Below are positions 39,028 to 50,280 of a stretch of DNA of 64,000 bases, one piece after another. Position 1 is the stretch's first letter; every line of letters starts with the position of its first letter. Made by a program: the position numbers and the translations under genes. A model generated the notes under the pieces. It was not told the origin of the DNA and did no database searches. It saw nothing but the letters and a program-made list of their open reading frames with translations. This DNA comes from Chloroflexota bacterium (GTDB taxonomy: Bacteria > Chloroflexota > Anaerolineae > J102): the NCBI GenBank assembly GCA_013151415.1, contig JAADII010000144.1, positions 1 through 64,000 of the forward strand. The letters are read 5' to 3'.

Positions 39028-40221
39028 GTGCCTATGACGCAGCCTCTTCGAGTTCTTCATTGCCGTCAGGGCGACCGCGTTTGGGGGCCAGAACGTCAAA
39101 TTTTGCAGTTGGCCGAACGCTTGCCTGATTACGGCATCGAGATGGAGATCGTCTTGCTACGACGATGGGGATTGGATCCGAAACCTCATCCATTGGCCGC
39201 GCGAGCGCGTCGTCTGGGATGCGAAGTGCTCGAGGTGCCGGCAAGACCCCAAGACTGGCGGCAGGTGGTGCGGTTGTTGCGTAGTCGCTTACGCGACTGC
39301 GGAATTCTCCACACACATGAATTCAAAAGCGATTTGCTCGGCTATTGGGCCGCGCGGCAAAGCAATCGCCCCTGGATCGCCACCGATCACCATCTCGCCA
39401 TCGAAGACGATTGGTTGCTTCGCCTTTTCGGTTATGCTGATCGGGTGGTTTTGAAGCGGGCGCAGGCTGTTGTGGTGCCCTCGTACAGTCAGGCCGAACG
39501 GTTGTCCAGGCATGTGCCGCTCGAACGAATCCATGTGATCTATCATGGCATCGATGCGCAAGCGTTTGCTCGTTCGGCGGGAAACGAGCGCGCGGCCTTG
39601 CGTCGTCGTTATGGCGTGGCCGATGATGAGCATGTTATCGCCATCTTTGGTCGTCTGGAGCCGGTGAAAGGTCATCGCGATTTCTTGCGAGCCGCGCGCC
39701 GCATGTTGGAAAGACGCGATGACTTGCGTTTTTGGGTGGTGGGCGAAGGAAGTCTCGAGCCGGTGTTGCGCCGTCAGGTGCAAGAGCTTGGCATTGCGCA
39801 CCGGGTGGATTTTCTTGGCTACCAGAACGATGTGGCGCCCCTCATGGCGGCCAGCGATTTGGTGCTCATGCCTTCGCGCCATGAGTCTTTCGGCATCGTG
39901 CTCATCGAGGCCATGTCATTGGGCAAGCCCGTGATCGCCAGCGCCGCGGGCGGCATACCTGAGGTGGTGCTGGACGGAGCCAGCGGCTATTTGGTCCCGC
40001 CGGGTGACCCCGATCAGTTAAGCCGCCGCGTGTTGGAGATGTTGTCCAATCCGGGTCATGCTCAACAGATTGGCTTGGCCGGACGCGAGCGAGTCCATCG
40101 CGAATTCACCGTCGAACAAATGGTGGAGCAAATGGCGGCTTTGTATCATCAGGTGGATGCAGTGAAGCGCGGCGCGTTTGTCTCCCCTCGGCCGCAACGA
40201 GCGCCTCTTTCCGCCGTTTGA
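39028..40221 (+). CDS. Glycosyltransferase family 4
   Basis: IFGRLEPVKGHRDFLRAARRM, VDFLGYQNDVAPLMAASDLVLMPSRHESFGIVLIEAMSLGKPVIASAAGGIPEVV. Confidence 0.92.
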   Translation: MPMTQPLRVLHCRQGDRVWGPERQILQLAERLPDYGIEMEIVLLRRWGLDPKPHPLAARARRLGCEVLEVPARPQDWRQVVRLLRSRLRDCGILHTHEFKSDLLGYWAARQSNRPWIATDHHLAIEDDWLLRLFGYADRVVLKRAQAVVVPSYSQAERLSRHVPLERIHVIYHGIDAQAFARSAGNERAALRRRYGVADDEHVIAIFGRLEPVKGHRDFLRAARRMLERRDDLRFWVVGEGSLEPVLRRQVQELGIAHRVDFLGYQNDVAPLMAASDLVLMPSRHESFGIVLIEAMSLGKPVIASAAGGIPEVVLDGASGYLVPPGDPDQLSRRVLEMLSNPGHAQQIGLAGRERVHREFTVEQMVEQMAALYHQVDAVKRGAFVSPRPQRAPLSAV

Positions 40222-40446
40222 CAGCGTCTGCGTTTGGTCTCTCTTTTGACGCGAGTTTGGCGCGGGTTCTGCAAAGCAAAGGCATGAAAAGTGCATGCTC
40301 ATGCGCTAGATTCGCATCTTTATCTTCCTCCACACTTGATGACCCCCGTTCAGGAGGGGGGTGATGGCGAATAGCGTTCGCCCAAGAGGCGCTCTCTATT
40401 CCTGTTCTTTTGGCTTTCTCAAAGACAAAAAATACGGAAAAAATCG

Positions 40447-41490
40447 ATGCGAAAAGACAATGTTCCCTTAAACTTACGCGCGAGCGTGATTATTGCTGCG
40501 TATAATGCCAGCAAAGACCTGCCTCGATGCCTTGCGGCTTTAGACCAACAAACGACGCCGCGAGATGAATATGAAGTTATCGTGGTGGATGACGGCAGCG
40601 AGGATGATACGGCCGCCATTGCCGAGGCCGCGGGCGCGCGGGTGTTGCGTTTGCCGCATAGCGGCCCAGCCACGGCCCGCAACGCTGGCGTAGAAATCGC
40701 GCGCGCGCCCATTGTCATCTTCACGGATGCCGATTGTGAACCTGTGATCGATTTTGTAGAGCGCATGTTGGAGCCGTTCGCGGCGCCGGTGGTGAGCGGC
40801 GTGCGCGGGGTCTATCGCAGCCAGCAATCGTCGTTGGTGGCGCGTTTTGTGCAATTGGAGTATGAAGAGCGTTATCGGCGGATCGCTCATGTGCAGGAGG
40901 AAGGGGGCGCGGTCAATGCGCTGGATACGTCGTACGCGGCCTATCGCCGCGAGGTGTTCCTCGATGCTGGGGGGTTCGACACCCGGTTTCGGGGCGCGGC
41001 CGGCGAGGATCACGAACTATCCTACCGGTTGGCCCAACAAGGTCATATCTTTCGCCATAGCCCCCATGCCGCGGTTTATCATCGCCATGTCGATTCATTG
41101 TGGAAATATGCCAAGCGCAAGTTTCGCATCGGTTATTGGAAAGCGTTTTTAGCCCGTCAGCATCCCAGTTACGCGTTGGCCGATGCGCACACAACGCAGA
41201 GTTTGAAGCTTCAAATTGGGTTGGTCGCGCTGCTGGGCGCGACGCTGCTGGTTTGGCCGTTTTGGCCTTTTGCCGGGTGGCTGGCGGCTTTGTGGACGCT
41301 TCTATTTGCATTGAGCGCGTTGCCCTTCTTATTCCTGGTGGCTCGTCGCGATCCGGCGGTGCTGTTGGTGGCTCCGGTGTTGCTCTTTGTCCGCGCGATT
41401 TCCGCTGGCCTGGGGTTCTTTTGGGGCCTTTTGCGCATTCACCCCGATCTGGCTGCAGGCGAGGTGACGTTGGAGGCGAAAAAAGGGTAA
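40447..41490 (+). CDS. Glycosyltransferase family 2
   Basis: ASVIIAAYNASKDLPRCLAALDQQ, VIVVDDGSEDDTAAIAE, IVIFTDADCEPV; C-terminal TM segments. Confidence 0.92.
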   Translation: MRKDNVPLNLRASVIIAAYNASKDLPRCLAALDQQTTPRDEYEVIVVDDGSEDDTAAIAEAAGARVLRLPHSGPATARNAGVEIARAPIVIFTDADCEPVIDFVERMLEPFAAPVVSGVRGVYRSQQSSLVARFVQLEYEERYRRIAHVQEEGGAVNALDTSYAAYRREVFLDAGGFDTRFRGAAGEDHELSYRLAQQGHIFRHSPHAAVYHRHVDSLWKYAKRKFRIGYWKAFLARQHPSYALADAHTTQSLKLQIGLVALLGATLLVWPFWPFAGWLAALWTLLFALSALPFLFLVARRDPAVLLVAPVLLFVRAISAGLGFFWGLLRIHPDLAAGEVTLEAKKG

Positions 41491-41898
41491 GTTGTAGCCA
41501 CATCGCACTGATGAGTTTGCTTTGTGCATATTTTTGTGGCAGGATTGTTTTTGTCCGACGTTCTCCCACCTGGAGCAATTCGGCTATTGAACGTCGCTGT
41601 CCTGCGCTGCACAAGCTTTTGGGGATGCTATGCCGAGACTGCTCCTTTACTCACCTCAAACCGTATGGTTCGAAGCGCTTTTCAGCAACGGAGTGGCGTC
41701 TTGTCTGTGGTGGGACGTCCTCTGTGCGCTGTTTGCACGCGCCGCTCAAGCGTTGCATGATTTCATGAAATCATAATCTGAAGCGTTGTAGCCTTAGCTC
41801 CGCTTCATGATATACTTTCTTAGCCTGCAACGCCTGCGCCATTCTTTGGTGCAGGCGCGGCGGAGCTTGCGCTCATTTTTTCCACTCACCGACCGATT

Positions 41899-42921
41899 AT
41901 GAACAGACCAATTCAATCCGAAACACCCGACAGGCATTTCGCATCATGGCTGGACAAGCTCGTCATTGTAACGGGCGGCGCCGGCTTTCTCGGCTCCTTT
42001 CTGGTGGATGCGCTGCATGAGCGCGGCGCTCGTCATGTCGTCGTTCCGCGCAAGCGCGAATATGATCTAACCGAAATGGAGGCGATTCAGCGTTTGTTTC
42101 GAGATGTTTATCGTCAATACGACATCGCGCCCGAAAACACCATAGTGATGCATTTGGCGGCCCAGGTGGGCGGCATTGGCGCCAATCGCCTGCATCCGGC
42201 CGAGTTCTTTTATAGCAACCTGATGATGGGGGTGCAGCTTTTGCACGAGTCGTGGCGCGTCGGCGTGGGCAAGTTTGTGGCTGTTGGCACGGTGTGCGCT
42301 TATCCCAAATTCACTCCGGTTCCATTCAAGGAGGAGGATATCTGGAACGGTTACCCAGAGGAAACCAATGCGCCTTATGGCCTGGCCAAGAAGATGCTGC
42401 TGGTTCAATCCGAGGCCTATCGCCAGCAATACGGCTTCAACTCCATCTTTTTGTTGCCCACCAATCTTTATGGTCCGCGCGATAATTTCGATCTCGAAAC
42501 TTCGCATGTGATCCCGGCTCTGATTCGCAAGTGCCTGGAGGCGCAAGAACGTGGCGATAAGGAGATTGTGGTGTGGGGCGATGGTTCGCCCACGCGCGAA
42601 TTTCTCTATGTGGAGGATGCAGCCGAGGGCATCATGCTGGCCGCAGAGCGATACAATCAAAGCCTGCCGGTGAATCTCGGCTCGGGCATGGAGATCAGCA
42701 TTCGCGATTTGGTTCATCTTATTGCAGAGTTGACCGGCTTCGAGGGAGATATTGTGTGGGATGTCAGTAAGCCCAATGGCCAGCCGCGACGCGCGCTGGA
42801 TACGACCCGCGCCGAGAAACTCTTTGGCTTTCGCGCGGCCACTGATTTTCGCACCGGATTGCAACGCACCATCGATTGGTATCGCGAGCATAGGGTGAAG
42901 AAGGGGGTGGAATGCAAATGA
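41899..42921 (+). CDS. GDP-L-fucose synthase-like NAD-dependent epimerase/dehydratase
   Basis: [64 protein letters not shown]. Confidence 0.85.
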   Translation: MNRPIQSETPDRHFASWLDKLVIVTGGAGFLGSFLVDALHERGARHVVVPRKREYDLTEMEAIQRLFRDVYRQYDIAPENTIVMHLAAQVGGIGANRLHPAEFFYSNLMMGVQLLHESWRVGVGKFVAVGTVCAYPKFTPVPFKEEDIWNGYPEETNAPYGLAKKMLLVQSEAYRQQYGFNSIFLLPTNLYGPRDNFDLETSHVIPALIRKCLEAQERGDKEIVVWGDGSPTREFLYVEDAAEGIMLAAERYNQSLPVNLGSGMEISIRDLVHLIAELTGFEGDIVWDVSKPNGQPRRALDTTRAEKLFGFRAATDFRTGLQRTIDWYREHRVKKGVECK

Positions 42922-43760
42922 CCGCCAGAAAAGACATGCTCGTTATCGAACCGCCCAAGGGGTGGCAGCCCATCAATTTCAAGGAGCTGCGAGAATATCG
43001 CGATCTTTTCTATTACTTGGTGCGTCGCGATGTGCAGGTGCTCTATAAGCAGACCGTGCTGGGTTTTGCTTGGGCCATCTTGCGTCCCTTTCTTAGCATG
43101 ATTTTGTTCACGTTTGTTTTTGGCAATGTGGCCCAGGTGAGCAGCGATGGCGTGCCCTATCCTGTTTTTAGTTATGTGGCTTTGGTCCCCTGGACTTATT
43201 TTTCCACCGCGCTGACCACCTCGAGCATGAGCCTGGTGACAAACAGCAACATGCTCACCAAGGTTTATTTCCCGCGTTTGGTTTTCCCCTTGACGCCGGT
43301 GTTGGCCAAACTGGTGGATTTCGTCATCGCTTTCGCCTTCATTCCTTTGTTGCTCTTGTGGTTTCGCATCATGCCCACGCGTGATGTTGTCTTTATTCCT
43401 TTATTGATCATCATTTTGATGATGACCGCCGCGGGCGCAGGCATGTGGCTTGCCGCTTTGGGCATTCAATATCGCGATATCAAATACGCGACCCAATTTA
43501 TGACGCAATTGCTCATGTACGCTGCTCCGGTTGTGTGGTCGGTGACGGCCCTCACCGCTCGGTTGGGTGAAACGGGTCGTCTGATCTATGGGTTGTATCC
43601 GCTGGCTGGCGTGATCGAGGGCTTTCGTTCGGCTTTGTTGGGATCGGTTCCCATGCCGTGGGATCTTATTGCCGTTGGTGGGGCGTCGGCGTTTGTCCTC
43701 TTTGTTAGCGGAGCATTCTATTTCCGCCGCATGGAAGTGGCTTTCGCCGATGTCGCCTAG
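42912..43760 (+). CDS. ABC transporter permease, polysaccharide export (Wzm-like)
   Basis: [45 protein letters not shown] typical of ABC-2 O-antigen exporters; adjacent Wzt-like ATPase. Confidence 0.92.
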   Translation: MQMTARKDMLVIEPPKGWQPINFKELREYRDLFYYLVRRDVQVLYKQTVLGFAWAILRPFLSMILFTFVFGNVAQVSSDGVPYPVFSYVALVPWTYFSTALTTSSMSLVTNSNMLTKVYFPRLVFPLTPVLAKLVDFVIAFAFIPLLLLWFRIMPTRDVVFIPLLIIILMMTAAGAGMWLAALGIQYRDIKYATQFMTQLLMYAAPVVWSVTALTARLGETGRLIYGLYPLAGVIEGFRSALLGSVPMPWDLIAVGGASAFVLFVSGAFYFRRMEVAFADVA

Positions 43761-43878
43761 CTTTTTCGCCTCAGCTAGATGCATGCTTGAACGACTGAGA
43801 TAGCCCTTCTTAATAATTATGAATGCAGACGACGGGATTCATGAGGGCCAGCCCCCGGTCTCATAGCGACTTTGATCT

Positions 43879-45162
43879 ATGACTGATATCGCCATCCAGG
43901 TGGAGAATCTGGGCAAACGTTACCGCATTGGCGTGCAGGAAGAAAAGTACGACACTTTGGGCGCGCAAATGCTGGCCTGGCTGCGTTCGCCCATCACCAA
44001 TTATCGTCGTTTACGCGGGTTGAGCGCATTTAGTGAAAATGGTCAGGCCGAAGATGTGATATGGGCGTTGAAGGATGTCTCATTCACAGTGAAGGAGGGC
44101 GAGGCTTTGGGCGTGATTGGTCGCAATGGCGCGGGCAAAAGCACCTTGCTCAAAGTGCTCTCGCGCATCACCCCGCCCACCACCGGCCGCGTGTTGCTCA
44201 GCGGCCGCGTGGCCAGCCTGCTCGAGGTGGGGACCGGGTTTCACCCCGAATTGACGGGACGGGAAAACATTTATCTCAACGGCAGCATCTTGGGCATGAC
44301 CAAGGCCGAGATCGATCGCAAGTTCGATGAGATCGTGGCCTTTTCGGGCGTGGAGAAATTTATCGACACGCCGGTGAAGCGTTATTCCAGCGGCATGCGC
44401 GTGCGCCTGGCCTTTTCGGTGGCCGCGCACCTCGAGCCGGAGATTTTGCTCATCGACGAGGTGTTGGCCGTGGGCGACGCCGAGTTTCAGCGCAAATGCC
44501 TGGGTAAGATGCAGGATGTGGCGGGCGCAGGACGCACGGTGTTGTTCGTTTCGCATAACATGCCCGCGGTCACGCGCCTTTGCCAGCGAGCTATTTTGTT
44601 GGAAAAAGGTCGCTTGATCATGGATGGCCCCTCAGAGGAAGTGGTGGCCAGTTATCTGGCCGACGCCACGCGTACAGGCGCGGCCCGCAGTTGGGCTTTG
44701 GACGAGGCCCCCGGAACCGACGAGTTGCGATTGACCTCCGTCAGCCTGGTGAACAGCCAACATCGCATCGTCTCGGTGGTCAGCGTCGAAGAGGAGTTGC
44801 AGCTTCGTATTGGTTATCGCGTCAATACGCCGGGGCTCACCTTTCGTTGCGCAGCCAAGTTTTACACGCAAGGCGTTTGCGCGTTCGCCACGGTCGAACC
44901 GACCGAAACCACCCGCGACCGCGAAGGGCACTATTGGTCGGTGGTGCGCATCCCGGCTCATTTGCTCAGTGAGGGTGAATATCTGGTGGGCGTTTCCATT
45001 TTTTCATCGAAGGGTCGTAAAATTCACTATGTGCTCGAAGATGAAGTGATTGTGTTCCAGGTCACTGATCCTATTTCCGGTCAATCGGCTCGCGGCGATT
45101 ACACCGAGCCTTTTGCTGGCGTCATGCGCCCCAAATTGGAGTGGAGCATGGAGCATGCATAA
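43879..45162 (+). CDS. ABC transporter ATP-binding protein with C-terminal carbohydrate-binding-like extension (Wzt-like)
   Basis: [54 protein letters not shown]-terminal Wzt_C-like domain. Confidence 0.93.
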   Translation: MTDIAIQVENLGKRYRIGVQEEKYDTLGAQMLAWLRSPITNYRRLRGLSAFSENGQAEDVIWALKDVSFTVKEGEALGVIGRNGAGKSTLLKVLSRITPPTTGRVLLSGRVASLLEVGTGFHPELTGRENIYLNGSILGMTKAEIDRKFDEIVAFSGVEKFIDTPVKRYSSGMRVRLAFSVAAHLEPEILLIDEVLAVGDAEFQRKCLGKMQDVAGAGRTVLFVSHNMPAVTRLCQRAILLEKGRLIMDGPSEEVVASYLADATRTGAARSWALDEAPGTDELRLTSVSLVNSQHRIVSVVSVEEELQLRIGYRVNTPGLTFRCAAKFYTQGVCAFATVEPTETTRDREGHYWSVVRIPAHLLSEGEYLVGVSIFSSKGRKIHYVLEDEVIVFQVTDPISGQSARGDYTEPFAGVMRPKLEWSMEHA

Positions 45163-45742
45163 GACGTATGTTTTCTTGGCTCGCACATACCGTCGTCTGC
45201 GTTCATTTCTTTTGCATCCCGGTCGTTATATCGACCAAGCCGTCACCGATTACCTTAATCGACTCGGTTTCCTCACCATTCATCGTTACATTGTGCATGG
45301 CCCGCCGGATCGCCTTCATCTTGGTCATCCTCGGCCAAAGAACAACACATTTTTCAACACCCGTTCTGGGCGCATTTATGTGGGGAATGGCGTGGTTTGG
45401 GGATATCATTGCCAGGTGCTTACAGGCGTGCACCTGTTTGAGAACGGCAAGCTTAAGCAACCTAAGTCAGAACAGGTGCCCACCGAGGGCTATGACATTC
45501 GCATTGGCGACGGCTGTTGGATCGCATCGGGCGCGATCATCACCGGTGGCGTGACCATTGGCGAGAATTCCATCGTGGCTGCGGGCGCGGTGGTGACAAA
45601 AGATGTGCCCGCGGGCAGCATTGTCGGCGGCGTGCCCGCGCGCATTATCGGCCGCACCGATGAATTGGGGCCGAATGGTAGGCGCATGAGCGTGGTGCGC
45701 GTAGACTCCGATAACCAACCCTCGACTTCGTCAACCCATTGA
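45155..45742 (+). CDS. Hexapeptide-repeat acyltransferase (WbbJ-like)
   Basis: [51 protein letters not shown]. Confidence 0.9.
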   Translation: MHKTYVFLARTYRRLRSFLLHPGRYIDQAVTDYLNRLGFLTIHRYIVHGPPDRLHLGHPRPKNNTFFNTRSGRIYVGNGVVWGYHCQVLTGVHLFENGKLKQPKSEQVPTEGYDIRIGDGCWIASGAIITGGVTIGENSIVAAGAVVTKDVPAGSIVGGVPARIIGRTDELGPNGRRMSVVRVDSDNQPSTSSTH

Positions 45743-45752
45743 TCTTACACTA

Positions 45753-46775
45753 ATGACCCAATCTGCACAGCCTCCGTACAATGTATGCCTCATTGGTTTG
45801 GGGCGTCATGGCCTTAAACAATTGCACCGGCTTGCAGAGAATCCCGCCCAGTGGCGTCTTGCCGCGGTAGTGGACCGCTCTGTGGCCGCGTATGCGCGGT
45901 TTCAATACCATTTTCATTCATTGCGAGTCCCGTTTTATCGAGACGCGGTCGAGGCCATTCGTTCCGAACCTATTGATGTCATCATCATTTCCACTACGGC
46001 CCCTTCACATGTTCCTATTGCCGAGAGCTTGATACGCGGCGGGTATGAGGGCGGGCTGCTCATTGAAAAGCCCATTTCCGATAGCATCGCCCGAGCCGAA
46101 GATTTACAGCATCTCATTGAAGAAGCCGCGTGGCCGGGTCGCGTGGCGGTGGATTTCAACCGGCGTTGTTCCGAACTTTATCGCCGCGTAAAGAGCGTGC
46201 ACAAGAGCGGCGAGTGCGGCGCCATCATCCGGCTCGAATTCAATCGGCCCTGTAAGCTAAGCATGGTGGGCATGCACTTTATCGATCTGGCGAACTGGAT
46301 CATCGGCAGTCGTCCTATCGAGGTGTCGGGCCGGCTGGATATGACCTCGATTGTGGACCATCGCGGCGCGGTCTTCTACGATCCGCCGGGCTGGTTGCAG
46401 GTGCGTTATGCAAGTGGCGCCATTTTCGAGATGAACACCATGCCCGACGCGCCGCCGGAGTCGTTGGGCATGACGGTCTGGTTCGAGCAAGGCAAGGCCC
46501 GCATCAACAACGATGAATCGCTGGCCGTCATCGAAACGCCGGCGGGCGAGGACAGGGTGGAAGTCACCGATGAAAACCGCCGTTATCGCTGGATCGAATC
46601 GGCCCTGGCCTCGGTGGTCGAGGCGTCGGCCGGATGTGAAATTTGCCCCCTACCCGAGGCCATCTTAGCGCTGGAGGTGGTCGCGGCCGTGCATCATTCC
46701 AACAGCATGGACGGGGCGATCGCAACCTTGCCCTTGCCGCAAGAGGTGCGGAATCGACGTTTACGGATCGCCTGA
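45753..46775 (+). CDS. Gfo/Idh/MocA family oxidoreductase
   Basis: VCLIGLGRHGLKQLHRLAEN; GGLLIEKPIS; typical layout. Confidence 0.85.
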   Translation: MTQSAQPPYNVCLIGLGRHGLKQLHRLAENPAQWRLAAVVDRSVAAYARFQYHFHSLRVPFYRDAVEAIRSEPIDVIIISTTAPSHVPIAESLIRGGYEGGLLIEKPISDSIARAEDLQHLIEEAAWPGRVAVDFNRRCSELYRRVKSVHKSGECGAIIRLEFNRPCKLSMVGMHFIDLANWIIGSRPIEVSGRLDMTSIVDHRGAVFYDPPGWLQVRYASGAIFEMNTMPDAPPESLGMTVWFEQGKARINNDESLAVIETPAGEDRVEVTDENRRYRWIESALASVVEASAGCEICPLPEAILALEVVAAVHHSNSMDGAIATLPLPQEVRNRRLRIA

Positions 46776-46805
46776 CGGATTCATTCACCGGACATCGTTT
46801 ACACC

Positions 46806-47942
46806 ATGATCAAGCCCCTATTGAGAACAGGCATTCGGGTTCTGCCGGGACCGATCCGCAGACCGGTGCAGGACTATATCAGATACGTGAGCAAGCGTCG
46901 TTCATTGGAGCGGATGCAAAACGCCTTGCCCTATTGGGAGCGAAGGGAGCAGCCCGGAGAAAAGCCGCTGGTGAGGGTGGGGTTTATTGGCGCTGGCAAT
47001 TACGCTCGGCATCATCTCAAGGTGTTGAACGCCTTGAACAACGTCTCCATCGCGGCCATTCTCACCACCGGCAGCCCTCGCGGCCGCGCGGTGGCCGAAG
47101 AATATGGCGTCTCCAATCTTTATACCGATCGCGACGCCTTTTTAAGCGAAGTTGATGTCGATTGTTATGTGGTGGTGGTCTCGGCCTGGGCCATCAAGCC
47201 TGTGGCTATGGATTGTCTGGCCACGGGCAAGCCTGTGCTTTTGGAAAAGCCGGCCGGGGTTTCGCCCGAGGATACGGCCGAGCTGGTGGAGCAGGCCGAA
47301 AAATACAACACCTATGGCATGGTGTGCATGAACCGCCGCTTTTATTCGGTCATCGAACACGGGCTGGCCACGCTCGCGACTTATGGACCCATTCGCGGAG
47401 CCATTTTGGAAATGCCCGAGCGCATCACCGATGAACGCCAATCGCGGCGACTAACCGAATGGGACTATGATCACTTCGCTTTTCGCAACTCGGTGCATGG
47501 CATCGATTTGTTGCGCTATATCTTGGGCGATGTGAAGGAAGTGCACAGCATCGCCCGGCCCAATGTCGCCTTTGATAATGCCGCGGCCTCGTTCGGCGGC
47601 GTCATCGAGCACGAAGGCGGCGCCATGAGCGCCGTGCTGGCCTTATGGGACACACAGCTTCCCTGGCGACTCACGCTCATCGCCGAAAATGGGCGTTTGC
47701 GTTATGGGCCGTTCGAGCGCGGTTGGTTCATCAATGAAAAAGGCGTGGAGATTCCCATTCGCGCCGATGAAATCGATACTGCCTTTCGGGCCGGCGTCTA
47801 TGCGCAAGATCTTCATTTCATCGAAAGCGTGCGACACCATAAACAGCCCACCCTTCCGGCCTGTTTGCTGCCAGACGCGCTGAAAACGAATATATTGATC
47901 GAGCGTTTGTATGGAGGCGGTTCAATGGAGCGTTGGCGGTGA
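46806..47942 (+). CDS. Gfo/Idh/MocA family oxidoreductase
   Basis: RVGFIGAGNYARHHLKVLNALNNVSIAAILTT; GKPVLLEKPAGVSPEDTAELVEQAEK. Confidence 0.9.
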   Translation: MIKPLLRTGIRVLPGPIRRPVQDYIRYVSKRRSLERMQNALPYWERREQPGEKPLVRVGFIGAGNYARHHLKVLNALNNVSIAAILTTGSPRGRAVAEEYGVSNLYTDRDAFLSEVDVDCYVVVVSAWAIKPVAMDCLATGKPVLLEKPAGVSPEDTAELVEQAEKYNTYGMVCMNRRFYSVIEHGLATLATYGPIRGAILEMPERITDERQSRRLTEWDYDHFAFRNSVHGIDLLRYILGDVKEVHSIARPNVAFDNAAASFGGVIEHEGGAMSAVLALWDTQLPWRLTLIAENGRLRYGPFERGWFINEKGVEIPIRADEIDTAFRAGVYAQDLHFIESVRHHKQPTLPACLLPDALKTNILIERLYGGGSMERWR

Positions 47943-49309
47943 TGTCGAGATTGGGTGATACGCTTAATATTTTGCAAATTAGCACCTATGACCACGCCGG
48001 AGGCGCGGAGGGGGTGGCTTATAGTTTGTTCGAGGCCTATCGTCAGCGAGGTCATCGTTCTTATCTCGCCGTGGGCTGGAAGCGCGGACAAGATCCCGAC
48101 GTCTTCCAAATGAAGCCGCGTGCAAATGGCCGATGGCGAGATTGGTGGCTGAGACCCGAATGGCGAACGGAGGGATCAGGCGCTCGCGCGCGCGCTCGTT
48201 TGGCCGCCTTGGGCGACCCTCGGCGTTGGTTAGAACGTCAACTGGGCGTCGAAGACTTTCATTTTCCGGCCACAGCAACAGCGCCCCTTCTGCCTCCCCA
48301 TTCTCCTCACATTCTCCACGCCCACAACCTACATGGCGGATATTTTGACCTGAGGATGCTGCCGCGACTGTCGGCGCAGCGACCTTTATTTCTTAGCCTT
48401 CACGATGCATGGCTTCTTGCAGGGCATTGCGCGCATTCATTGGATTGTGATCGCTGGTTGCATGGTTGCGGTCGTTGCCCCGATATTGCACGCCCTATCG
48501 CTATCAAGCGAGACGCCTCGGCCTATAACTGGCGACGCAAACGAGACATCTATGCGCGCAGCAAGCTCTATGTGGCCACGCCTTGCCGTTGGCTCATGGA
48601 TAAAGTGGAGCGTTCGATGTTGATGCCTGGCATTGTCGAGGCGCGGATCATTCCCTACGGCATCGATCTCACCCTGTTCCATCCCGGAGACAAGCAAAAG
48701 GCCCGAGCGACGCTTGGTCTGCCGCAAGATGCGCATATTGTTCTGTTTGTTGGCCGCGCCACCCGCAGCAGCCCCTGGAAGGATTATGATTTAATGGAAA
48801 AAGTGGTCGAGCGGCTTGCAGTGAACGCTTCGAACGCGAAGACCGTATTTGTCTTCCTGGGTGAGGAACACGCGCCGCAAAAGCTTGGCTCGGTTTTGAT
48901 GTTGTTCAAGGGCTTTGAAAAACAGGCCGCGGACGTGGCTCGATTTTTCCAGGCTGCGGACGTTTATTTGCATGCGGCTAAAGCCGACACCTTTCCCAAT
49001 GTCGTTTTAGAGGCTATGGCTTGCGGTTTGCCGGTGGTGGCGACCGCTGTAGGCGGCATTCCCGAACAGGTGGAGGATGGGAAGACGGGACTTCTCGCGC
49101 CGACTGGCGATGTCGAAGCCATGACTGCATGCGTGCATCGGCTTCTCACAGACCCGGCGTTGCGACGTCGGCTGGGCATGAATGCGGCTTGTTCGGCGCG
49201 TGAGCGTTTCGACCGAGAGCGCATGGTGAATGATTATCTTGATTGGTATTATCAGACGTTGGCAAATCAACGTCGGCGTCCGGGTCGCTCTTTTGTGGCG
49301 GCTCATTGA
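47942..49309 (+). CDS. Glycosyltransferase family 4 (paralogue of 51613-52995)
   Basis: ILQISTYDHAGGAEGVAYSLFEAYRQRG; ADTFPNVVLEAMACGLPVVATAVGGIPEQVEDGKTGLL. Confidence 0.92.
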   Translation: MSRLGDTLNILQISTYDHAGGAEGVAYSLFEAYRQRGHRSYLAVGWKRGQDPDVFQMKPRANGRWRDWWLRPEWRTEGSGARARARLAALGDPRRWLERQLGVEDFHFPATATAPLLPPHSPHILHAHNLHGGYFDLRMLPRLSAQRPLFLSLHDAWLLAGHCAHSLDCDRWLHGCGRCPDIARPIAIKRDASAYNWRRKRDIYARSKLYVATPCRWLMDKVERSMLMPGIVEARIIPYGIDLTLFHPGDKQKARATLGLPQDAHIVLFVGRATRSSPWKDYDLMEKVVERLAVNASNAKTVFVFLGEEHAPQKLGSVLMLFKGFEKQAADVARFFQAADVYLHAAKADTFPNVVLEAMACGLPVVATAVGGIPEQVEDGKTGLLAPTGDVEAMTACVHRLLTDPALRRRLGMNAACSARERFDRERMVNDYLDWYYQTLANQRRRPGRSFVAAH

Positions 49310-49403
49310 CAAATCACGAACGCATTTTATAGACTAATTTCGTTATTGTTTCACGGTGTTGCATCTCCTCTCATGTTGTTAAACTTCTCAAGAGATTTTG
49401 TCT

Positions 49404-50228
49404 ATGAAAGTTGTTCGTTCATTACACGTTCGCATTGCTCAAAAAGGATTTAAGGGCGCGATCCTGGATTTGCTCAATCCACGCACCTGGATACGCGCGC
49501 TCAGGCGTCGCTTGTTGCAATATAAACAACGGCGTTTTGCAAGTGGAGAGAACCTTGTAGTGGTCGATCTGCCCACCCTCACAGTGGATAAGAATCGGCA
49601 GATCTGGAACGATTATGATTGGTCATTGAGCGGTGAGGAGTGGACCGATCATGTGCGTGAATATCGCGGGCTTGAGCCGAAGCAGTGGAAGCAGGCGTTA
49701 ATCGACGGCATGATGCGAAAATACATTCAGCCGGGCTCTGTGGTGCTTGAAATTGGCCCGGGCGCGGGGCGTTGGACTGCTGAACTCGCGCCTTTGGCCG
49801 GTCGGTTGCTGGTGGCGGATATCACGGAACGTTGCCTGGATATTTGTCGAGACCGATTCCGGGAATATGCACACATTGAGTATTATCTCATCGAGCGGGG
49901 TCTGGATTTTATCGAGGATAACTCTCTGGATTATATATGGTCTTATGATGTGTTTGTACATATTAATCCAAGCGATGTTTCTGCATATATCCGCGATTTT
50001 TTCCGGGTGCTCAAGCCCGGCGGCATAGCCATTATTCATCATGCTGGTCAATATCCCACGGAGAAAGAGCGTCGACAAGGCTTGCGAACCTACATGAGTC
50101 GGGATTTGTTCGCTCATTTCGTGGCAAAGCATGGTTTGAACATGGTTGAACAAAATGAGAAACTGGCCCACAAGCCTGGCGATATTATCTCGGTGTTTGC
50201 CAAACCCTCATCTTCATTGGCTGGATGA
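49404..50228 (+). CDS. Class I SAM-dependent methyltransferase
   Basis: SVVLEIGPGAGRWTAELAPLAGRLLVADITERCLDICRDRF. Confidence 0.9.
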   Translation: MKVVRSLHVRIAQKGFKGAILDLLNPRTWIRALRRRLLQYKQRRFASGENLVVVDLPTLTVDKNRQIWNDYDWSLSGEEWTDHVREYRGLEPKQWKQALIDGMMRKYIQPGSVVLEIGPGAGRWTAELAPLAGRLLVADITERCLDICRDRFREYAHIEYYLIERGLDFIEDNSLDYIWSYDVFVHINPSDVSAYIRDFFRVLKPGGIAIIHHAGQYPTEKERRQGLRTYMSRDLFAHFVAKHGLNMVEQNEKLAHKPGDIISVFAKPSSSLAG

Positions 50229-50280
50229 TGCTGTCAGGGGTTTGGGCGATGCATCTGAAGCCGATGAGTGAGTAAATTTT

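Noticed and set aside
41863-41885. GGAGCTTGCGCTCATTTTTT as a terminator
   Set aside because: Stem is only about 4 bp; too weak to call.
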